A stretch of 64,000 nucleotides of DNA from Marinomonas sp. SBI8L (GTDB lineage: Bacteria; Pseudomonadota; Gammaproteobacteria; Pseudomonadales; Marinomonadaceae), in the NCBI RefSeq assembly GCF_001624705.1, contig NZ_JSEO01000001.1, positions 438,980 to 502,979 on the forward strand, written 5' to 3'. A program made the translations under genes and the position numbers. Below, piece by piece: positions 52,844 through 62,800 of the stretch (within the stretch, counting starts at the first letter, position 1; the number at the start of each line of letters is the position of its first letter). The notes under the pieces were generated by a model. The model saw nothing but the letters and a program-made list of their open reading frames with translations. It did not search any database and was not told the origin of the DNA.

Positions 52844-53310
52844 ATTAGATTCCTCATCCTTGAGTGAATTCAATAAAACTAGATCATGATTAAATAACAG
52901 TCAAATTAAGTTGGGTGTCTCGTTTAAATTCGATTAGGGATTTACGTGGTTTAGGCATATTAGATTCCTCATCCTTGAGTGAATTCAATAAAACTAGATA
53001 ATGATTAAATAACAGTCAAATTAAGTTGGGTGTCTCGATAAAACTTCTTCAAAAATGGTTAAATTAGGAAAGTATTAATAATTTATTATTTTTTAAATCA
53101 AGACAGCCACTTTAAAATGATAATAAGGTGTATTTTAAAGACTAACTAAAGATTTACGTGGTTTAGGCATATTAGATTCCTCATCCTTGAGTGAATTCAA
53201 TAAAACTAGGTCATGATTAAATAACAGTCAAATTAAGTTGGGTGTCTCGTTTAAATTCTTATAAAACTAGGTCATGATTAAATAACAGTCAAATTAAGTT
53301 GGGTGTCTCG
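52796..53310 (-). repeat. Tandem array of RAYT-head/REP units
   Basis: Four related copies lie in one orientation: 52796-52920, 52921-53038, 53138-53249 and 53250-53310. Each full unit has the RAYT initial codons (TAGGGATTTACGTGGTTTAG type), CCTCATCCTTGAGTGAATTC, AAACTAG and a tail of AACAGTCAAATTAAGTTGGG-TGTCTCG. The last unit has lost its head. The 100 bp between the second and third unit (53039-53137) is unrelated AT-rich DNA. Confidence 0.85.
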
Positions 53311-53368
53311 TTTAAATTCTTTTAAACATTACAGACCTAATTTAAAATGTGTGTCTTGATAAAATCTT

Positions 53369-53397
53369 GTATAGATAAAATCAACTTTTATCTATAC
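53369..53397 (-). terminator. Terminator overlapping the end of the immunity gene
   Basis: GTATAGATAAAA / TTTTATCTATAC, a 12-bp stem with 5-base loop. On the minus strand its left arm contains the last codons and stop of the 53388 gene, followed by AAGATTTT. Confidence 0.7.
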
Positions 53398-53855
53398 TGA
53401 GACTCGATAAATATTCTTAATGTTTTACTTCCGGGTTCTTCTCCCCACTGCTCCATCAAGTCAGTAACTAGATCTTCACAATGTTGAATAATTTCCCCTT
53501 CAGTAACTTCTAAGCCATCAAGTAATGGTTTAACACCAAATGAATCTGCAACATTTCCAGCGACTTTAGCAAACATTGTGATTTGGTCTGCCCCCAAAGT
53601 TGCTAATGGATATTTAAGTTCCAACCTGTTTGATGAGTCTTGCGCATCAACTTCTTTATCGTCATAAAAAGTAACCACATAAATTAGACTTTCAGATTGC
53701 CATATAGGGCCCTTATCTTTTCTTTTGAAGCTGTATACATCGTAGTAAAGTGTTGCACCAAGCTCCTTTAGTTTCCTATTAAGTTGACCAGAACTATAAG
53801 TTTTATCAAAATCGATAAAAACTGATACGCTCTGATGAAAAGGATCATCAATCAT
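53388..53855 (-). CDS. Candidate CdiI immunity protein
   Basis: A 155-residue soluble acidic protein with no signal peptide and no family I recognise. It overlaps the CdiA stop by four bases (ATGA), the usual arrangement for a CDI toxin and its cytoplasmic immunity partner. Fold hints: alternating strands ('VSVFIDFDKTYS', 'ATLYYDVYSFKRK', 'SESLIYVVTFYDD') and a C-terminal helix-strand. Position, acidic charge and overlap are the only evidence for inhibition of the preceding nuclease. Confidence 0.7.
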   Translation of the reverse strand: MIDDPFHQSVSVFIDFDKTYSSGQLNRKLKELGATLYYDVYSFKRKDKGPIWQSESLIYVVTFYDDKEVDAQDSSNRLELKYPLATLGADQITMFAKVAGNVADSFGVKPLLDGLEVTEGEIIQHCEDLVTDLMEQWGEEPGSKTLRIFIESQYR

Positions 53856-56800
53856 CGTATTCCTCTCGTTGTAGGTACCGTATGCCTAAATGGATCAACT
53901 TCACCATGTTGATCTGGCGTCAACTCCCGTAGATTTAAAGGACTATTGCTTCCATTAACTCTTTGCGGTTCCACATGATGTAGCTCTCTAGATTCGAATT
54001 TACTTGTTCTTGGATTAAAGTCTAAAGGTGCATTACCTTCTCTCATCCTCATTATATTATCATCACTAAATTCACCATTAGATGATACTGCTCTATTTTT
54101 CCAATACCTCGATCTTACAGTATTCCATGAAGGCGCACTACCATCCGGCATTGGTTTATCAATTGCCTCTCCATTTTTCCAACGCTTAAACTTAATTTCA
54201 CTCTTTGCAGTAGAAGCTAAAACTTTAGACTCTGCTTTATTAGTGTCTTCTAACTCCCCTTTAGAAGCCCCCTCCCCCTGAGCAACTACATTATCTGAAG
54301 TAGGCCTTTGTCCAGCTTCCCCAACGTCCTTATCTTTTACAGCAACAGCCGAACCTGTCTCTTCAGCTTTCTTAGCCGTATTTACACTAGCACTGGCATT
54401 TGTATTAGCACTGGTATTTGTACTAGCACTGGTATTTGTTCTAGCACTGGTATTTGTACTAACACTTGTACCTGTAACCCCTTTTTTTGATTTTTTACCT
54501 CCTGCTACTACTGAAACAGTGGCAGCTGTAATTGCTGCTATTTCGTTAGCCCTTTCTAGGCTTAACCCCCTTTCTAAAGCAGCCTTTTTAGCCTGACCAG
54601 CAACAATAGCAACACCCGCATCATTTTTTTCTTTTAAATTTTCATTATGGAAGTAAGCTAGTGTGTGCTCTTCTAAGGTGCCAGTTTCAAAGGCATCAAA
54701 TTCACCATTTTGATAAGAAACTATTGCTCTAGCATGATCGCGGGATTTTTCCGTACATGCACCTTTTCCACTAGCACAATCTGCAATCAAACTATTTGAG
54801 TTTTGTATACTCGTCTCTTGATACTTATTTCTTTGAGACTTAATGCAGTCAGTATTGCCATTACATTGAATAAGCCCATTCACCAATGAACTCATTTCAG
54901 TTTCTTTTAAATAATAATCCCCTTTCTCTCTATCAAGGCTCTTAAATTCCGCAGTTTTACTAGCAACCTGAGCACTAGTATTCCCAACATGATTATTCGA
55001 CAGCGACACGCCATCGTCATAACCATTAATATCCACAGCAAGGTTAGTGTAATCCGCGAAGTTTTCACCATAGCTATCCGCATAAGTTTCATTATCTGCC
55101 TTGCTATAATTACTACCATCTTTGTCATCTATCGCATGTGATAGTTCATGACCACCCACTTCAACCAGCTTTTTAATACTGTCGATATTCGCATCGTTAA
55201 TATAAGAATCTTTGGTCTCTTCTGAATAGAAGCCAGCTACAGATCCCACTTGGCCATCTTCAACACCTAATGCGCCTTTATCTGCAATGATATTGTTATC
55301 GTATTCAGCACCGTCTGTATAACCTAGCTCTACCAATACAGCGCGAGTTAGCTCATTAAGTACCTTCTCCTTCTCAGCAGGACTAATACTAGGATCTTGC
55401 AGAGCCTCTGCTAATGAAGGATCAGAGGCTATTTTAGTTTTTAAAGTTTCATAGGTTTTATCGTTTTTAACGATTTCGCCACCAATATCAGTAAAACCGA
55501 CTCGATCGGTGGTTGCAGCTAATACAACGGCATCCGTTATCATGCCTGTTTTCAGGATATCTTCTGCAATCTGATCTCTACCTTCCTCACTAAGAACCCT
55601 ATGATCTAAGGTCACAGTTGCATCTAATCCGCCAAGCTCTATATCCTTGGTAATTATCTGGCTTTGCTCCGCATCACGATTAAGCCCTGCAAACTCAGCT
55701 TGCTCATCGATACTTTGCCCACCAACCGTCACTTGGCCTTCACCAATGGTGGCTAGCGTTGTTTGTGCTTTATCAAAACCATTGTAAGTGCCGCCCACTG
55801 TGGTTGAACCACTACTACCACTTAAGTTAAAGCCTTTGTTTTTACTCTTATCATGGTCTTCAATATCAGACACGGTAAGCGTTTGGGTGTTTAAAGTTAG
55901 ATCATCTGTGTTTGACGCAATCAGGCCACCAACAAGCTTGGTGTCTTGGGTATTTATAGTAAGATTGTCACCTGTAATACTGGATTGCTGATCGACCCAA
56001 GTACGGCTTGCGTTACTCTTATTTGAATCTAGCCCTAAACTAGAAAGCCCAAAGCTACCCTCAACTTTATTACCTGCCTTATCAGTGCTTGCTGTTGCCC
56101 CACCAAAACCAACGTTTACTCCTTTTGTCTCACTCTTGGAGTTACTTGTATTTTGTAAGCTTTCTACAACTAAATTATTGGTATTGAATTCTGCCGTGAT
56201 AGCATCGATATTAGCGCCTTTTAGCGTCAAGCTATCACTATTGGTTGATAAGCTTGCGGCACTGATCAGACTATTTTCATAAAAGGTATCTTGACTAGAA
56301 GCTTTAGTCTTAGACGAAGACGCACTTGCGCTTACAGAGCCTGTTGTTGATGCAGAAGCAGATAAAGTACGAGTGCTCGAGTTTGAACGCATTTCATTTG
56401 TCGACTCACCTGCTGTCAGGTTAATCTCATCAGCATCAAGACTTAGGTTCGCCCCAGCTAAAATAGCAGAACCTTCTAGATCAATACTGCTCGCACTCTG
56501 AATTCGTGCATCGCCACCCAGGTTTAAGTTAGAGCCTTGCCAAGTATTTTCTGTAGTGGTTTCGCTGCTTTCCGTTACTGTTAACTGAGTGCCTGCATTC
56601 GCGTAGAAGCCAGTTCCCATGCTGGACGATGCAGCGGCAGTTGCTGCAGCCCCCGCCCCGTAAACAGCTAATCTGGCATTTGCTACACCCGCTGTGGCAG
56701 CTACAACATTCGCTTTGTAGTAATCAAGGTCCGCTTTCATTAAGCGGCCCTGAGCAACTTTCGCTTTTGCTTCTTTATAAGCATCTTTCGCATCAGAGAG

Positions 56801-59800
56801 ACCCTCTGTTGCATCTTTTAAGGCTTTTACAGCAAAGGCAATATCTAAGTAGGCGTTTTTCACCCCGACCGTGAAGGTCTCGATTTCTTCTTTACTTGTC
56901 TCTGTCACTTCAACCGTATTTTGACGACCACCTACCAAGACAGAATCCGCTTCTAAGCTGGTTTCACCCGCCACATTCAAGCTACTGCCTAAGATGGCCA
57001 ATGCCCCAGCCGCCTTCGCTGTGAGTGAGCCAACATTTAAGCTTGAGCCGGACCAATCTGTAGTACTGGTTGTGGTAGATTCTGTTCTGCTGGTTTCTGC
57101 CAAACTCATCAGTGTAATTTCATCTTCACCTAATGACGCACCATCAGAGCTGACGGTGTGTATGGTGCTAGACTCAGTTTGCACGCTCTGCTCTTTCGCA
57201 GCATCAATGATGATGTTATTCGCTTCTAAGTTAGCGGCACCTGCCACATTGACTTCTGATCCCACAATGGCAAGTTCATCAAAAGCACGAATATCAAGTT
57301 CATTGGCATTAATCGTTGAGCCACGTTGAGTTGTGGTTTGTGTGCTTGAGCTGGTACCACTGCCAATTTCGATTTCAGTTTTAATCCCCATATTGCCGGC
57401 AATTACAGCCACACCTTTGGCAAGATCAGCAAAAGCGCCTCTTAAACCCGATGATTTTTTGTTCCAGCTTTTATCTTCCAAGGCTTGCGTTGTGATAGTG
57501 ACATCGTTTGCTTTTGTGCCATCTTGTGTCAGCAAATTGCCTAAACTGTCTTCGATCAAATCACCCGTCGCAGTTTGCGCGATGGCTTGGCCACCAATTG
57601 ATAACTGGTTACCCGCCAATAAATCAGCACCTTCAAGCAAAACATTGTTACCACTGTTTAGCTGGATGTTACCTAGGGCATTGATAGAACTGGATGCTGC
57701 ACTTTGATCAACAAACCCAGAGTTTCGAGTGCTCTGTGAAAAAGAACGCTTAGTCGAAGAAGCTTGCTGGTAGCTTGTTTGATCCACTTCACTTAGAAGA
57801 TCGATATTGCCAGCAGCCGAGACAGTCACATCACCGCCAGCATTGGCATTTGAAGCAGCAAACAAAACATCATCAAAGCTTTGAATCGTAATATTGCCGC
57901 CGCTGTTTAGCGTGGTGCCGATATTTTCAGTAACGGTTTTAGAGGTGGTCGTGATTTTTTTCTTGCTTGAGAAGGTCCCTGATTTTTTCGATTTAACTTG
58001 GCTATAGTCTGTTTGTGTTGTTTGCTCAGCAGCCAATATCACATCACCAAACGCACCCAGCTGGATATTACCGCCAGCGGTTAAATCACTGCCTTTTGAG
58101 ACTATGTCATTTTGGCTTAGCAGGGTCAGGTTGTTACCAACATCAAACGTCGTACCGGTAAGGCTTTCGGTATGTTTCTTCGTGACAGAAGAGTTCCAGC
58201 CACCACCGGTGAAGCGTGAAAAATCAGTAGTATCAATCACAGCGTTAAACGCAATATCATCCGCTTTTAAACTAAAGTCATTCAATACATCAAATTGGGT
58301 ACCTTGTGCTGTAAAGGCGCCGCCTGCATTGAAGTCGATGTTCGCTGCGCTGATATCAGCCACTTGATGATTAAGTAAGCTACTAGACTGACTAAAATCT
58401 CTGCCAGATAGTTTGGTTGATTGGGTACTCTGTACCGCATTAAAGGCAATGTCTTGTGCATTGATTGCAAAGTCACCTGTCGCCGCAATACTTGAGCCCG
58501 ATGCGATAAAGTCATTACCCGCATTAATACTGATATTGCCGGCACTGATGTTTGTCACATCATGATTAACCGAGATGGTCTTATGGTCAGGGGCTTTATA
58601 ACTCACGCTGGTCGATTCAATGCTTTCTAATAAAACATCATTACCCGCATTAATAGACAGGTTCAGGTTCGCAACCACGTCTGTTGCCGCCAAAATGGCA
58701 TCATTCCCTGCATTAATCGCTAAGTTACTGGCAGACAAGGCCCCACCTGTTGAGGTGATATCATTTTCAGCGGTTAGTACCATGGTCTCTCCTGCAGAGA
58801 CCTTCCCTGTGTTGCTGATATTTTGACCACTAAGGATTAGATTATTGTCTGCTTTAATTTGACCCGAGTTAACCAGTTGACCATTCACTTCAATAGAGAT
58901 GTTATTCGCCGCAACAAGTGCGCCGTCTTCTCTTAGCATCAGATCCATAGAAGGAGGTAAGTACACTCTAGGCACTAACGCCTGCTGTGGGCCACTCTCC
59001 GTTTGAACGGTTTCTTCGATCATCCAAACAATCGGTTCTTGCAGTTGTGCAATTTGTTCTTGGGACAAGCTCACACCTGGGCTCAGAGCAAGGTCATCAA
59101 ACGCTTCGATTGCATTATCCATCAGGGCTGCATATTGCTCATCAGCACTCTTATTCGTACCAATAAATTGCTTACCCGTTAGCTCCACTATCTGATTTTT
59201 AATCAACCTTTGCTCATAAAAGCCATCACCCAAGGTTTTGGTTGAGGTTTCACCGCCAATGCCCATACGGTCTAGCATGTACTGAGAAGACACGAAGTTG
59301 GTATAGCTGGTAAAAACAGGGTTCGTTTCAATTAGGTAGTTTTGATCAGGAGAGTCCACTACATCAAACAAGGCTTTTGTAGAACCTGAGATAAGGTCAT
59401 CTACATTGGCATCTTGCCAGCTGCTTTGGCCATTCCAAGCTGACTTGCCATGCCAGTTTTCAGCACCGTCCCATTCACTGGTTTGTACTTCAATATCAAG
59501 GTCGCCTGGTCCACCAATATTGTTAAAACCTGACACGACAACGGTTTGTGCGGTTTCAGCAACACCAGCTTGAGACGCCTTTTTTGCACTATCGGTTAAT
59601 TCTGATAAATCAATTGCTTGCGCTTCATTTATACTCGCAATATCACCAAGATTAGTTTCGTTCGCATCAGCAGAGAGCGTTTGTCTCGCGTCAACAGAAG
59701 CGGCCTTGATTGCCACATCCGTTACAATGTTTGCGTGTGCAACCTCACCAAGCTGGGTTTTCTCAGCATCAGCCGATAAAGATTGAGTCGCTTTAACCGC

Positions 59801-62800
59801 TACGCTATTCAGATGTGTTTTTTGAATAACAGCCGCTTGTGCCACATTACCCAGATTGGCTTGTTTTGCATCACCTGCTAACTCACCAGCCGGCCCAACC
59901 TCAACAGCAGAAAATGACACTTGCTCAGCACTATTTGCTTGTGCGATTTGGCCCAGTTCGGCTAAGGCCGCCTCATCAGATAATGTCTTCGCTGACTTAA
60001 CAAGATCGTTAGCAATCGAAGAAATATTTGTATTTGTTGCTTGTGCAACCTCACCAATATTGGCTTGTGTTGCCCCCTCAGATAATGACGCGCTAGCTGT
60101 AACAGATACGCCATTTAATTGCACAGCTTGAGCACGATTTGCTTGTGCAATATCACCGACTTCAGCCACGGTAGCATCGCCTGCTAACGTACCAGCGGAT
60201 TTAACCACAACACTATTCACATTCAGCGTTTGGGCGCTGGCAGCATCAGTTACATCGCCAACATTAGCTTCGGCTGCACTATTCGCTAAGGCTTGTGCAG
60301 ACAAGGTACTCACTTCACCCAGATTATTCTTCTGGACGCTGTTCGCTTGTTTAACATTACCAATATCCGCTTGAGTGACATCACTCCCTAACGCACTCAC
60401 ACCATCTATGTTGTCATTCGTTAGATTGTTAGCCGCTACACGCTCAGCTTGAGTGACCTCACCAATTTCCGCGTTTGTGGCATCAGACGATAATTGAGTG
60501 GCCGTTTTTGCAGAGACTGAGTTTAGATTGAGTGCCTCAACATTGTTAACTTGGCCAAGATTATCGAGGTTTGTTTGGCCAGTTTTGATTTCTGATGAGT
60601 TGCCGCTTGCAACATTTTGGCTGAGTAACGCGAGGTCTAAAGCTTCACTGTTATCAAGCGAAGCGACAGCAGAAACCAATGATCCAGCATTAGATAGATC
60701 AGGCGTATTCTGCGCAGACAGTTTGATAGGGGTATTACTTGATGGCGCTTTAACATCACTTAATACTGCCGCCGTGCCAGCATTACTTTCGACGACATTA
60801 GCAGCTTCACCTGTATCAATTACAACAACAGATTGACCTGTCGCTGCTACAGATTCTAGTGCAACAGCACTCGCTGATGCCGCTGCTTTATCTGTCGAAA
60901 CAGACAAAGCCTTACCTGTGATGTTGCCATTAGCCGTAAAGGTCGCAGATGCTAAGTTAACACTGATAGAGGTAGTGGGTTTGCTGTAAGCAGAAACATG
61001 ATTAGTGCTTCGAGAAGAACGCTCTTCGCAATTCCTTGGCCCTCCACCTTCACCAGGACTTCGATCCTCTATTCTAGAACACCACGTGTCAATAATTGTT
61101 ACTGTTGAAGTACCATTTGTTTCAACTGACTGATTAGCGGTATAAGCAGTATTATTCAATGAACCTTCGTAAGTAAGGTTTTCACCAGCGCTGATAGTTG
61201 AATAATTATTGTCAATCACTCCTTTAAGGTGGATATTGCCACCGGCAAGAATGTTTCCTGAATCACTATTTTTACTGATATAAGGCGTTATCGTTGTCTC
61301 AGTTAAGTTATAATAGGTCGGGGAACGCCTTTGCGTGCTACGATATCCTGTATTTCGCCCAGACCAACTACCAGATGTATAACTCAGGTTTTTAGAGGTT
61401 TGCTCATACCCAACCTCAAACGCTTTCCTCTCATTCAATATACGAGTCGCCGCAATACTTAAATCACCATCCGCCTCTATCGTCGCGGATGTATTTTGAA
61501 GTGTCCCCGCCACATCGAAGGTCGCATTGTCCAAGCTATACAAAACACTGCCATCATAGTTATAAACTGTGCCTAAGCTAGTCACGTTTAGTGCCTGTTG
61601 CCCCAAGATAAGCGCATCGCCTCCTCGGTTATACAAGTTGCCTGTGTTAAGGGTTAATGCTTGCCCTGAGATTGCCCCATAGTTATCCAACCCCGCAGTT
61701 GTCTTGATTGCCATAGCGCCATTTTGCGACAAGATCACTGCATTTTGTTGGTTCGTTAGATTAGTCGCTTTAATATCACCTGACGCTGCGAGTATCGCTG
61801 ATTGGTTCGTCACATTCTGAGCATCAATAGTCAAGGTGCCCACGCTTGTTTCAATCACGCCATCGCCAGTATTGTTAAGCGTATCCACATTTAATTGAGC
61901 AAGATCCCCTGACAAGGTACCGGCATTCTCTATCTGAGTGACTTGTGTCGTTAACCCTTGTGCTTTTGCGGCAATCACACCACTGGCATGGTTGTTAATG
62001 CGTGTTCCGCTTAAACTAATTCCTGTGCCTGAGAGGCTACCTTGGTTTTCTAAGGTATGAGTATTTATCCCTAACACGCCACCATTTGAGGCCAACACAG
62101 CCCCTGCTTGGTTCGTAAATTGGGCTGTTGCAGTCAGGTCAGTGGATGTGCCCCCTAATGTGCCGGCGTTATCAATCGTCTGGGTTGTGGCTTTCAGCTG
62201 CCCACCCTGAGTCACAATCACCCCGGTATCACGGTTAGTAATCGTCGGTGTTATCAGATTGGCTGATTGGCCAGATAAGGTGCCATGGTTATCAATGTTC
62301 TGTGTATCGATAACAAGCTCACCTGTGAGCCCTGCAATCACACCCGTTTGTTGGTTCAATACGCTGTCTGTTGTTATTGCTAGACCTGTTCCTGCTAATG
62401 TCCCTTGATTATCAAGCGTGTCAGTAACAAGCGAGCTTGCTCCCGTTTGTCCCGACATCACCGCATTCTGCGCATTGATGAGGGTTTTGGCTGTCACATC
62501 TAACCCAATACCAGCTAAGGTACCCTTGTTATTAAGCTGCTCTGTCTCAATATCCAGTTGGTTTTGCTGAGCTACGAAGGCCGCACCCTGATGGTTAATC
62601 AGAGTTGTCGTATCGGCCTCAATACTTGCTCCCGCAATCACCGCATGGTTAGTCATATCCTGACTTTCGATCGAGAGTAACCCGGTATTAGCAACCGCTT
62701 TTGCCCCTGCTTGGTTCGTCAAGGTATTGGCTTTAAGGTGAGCACTTTGTCCTGATAAGGTACCGCTGTTATCCGTTGTTTGAGTATCCAGTGTCAGTTT

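Noticed and set aside
52796-53310. CRISPR array
   Set aside because: The units are 60-125 bp long, share RAYT coding sequence, and have no spacers of constant length or cas genes nearby.
54308-54490. Plus-strand frames with Cys/Thr or Ser-rich content in the CdiA region
   Set aside because: Shadows of the CdiA repeats; several others of this kind (55788, 56629, 57333, 58104, 60498, 63453) were discarded for the same reason.
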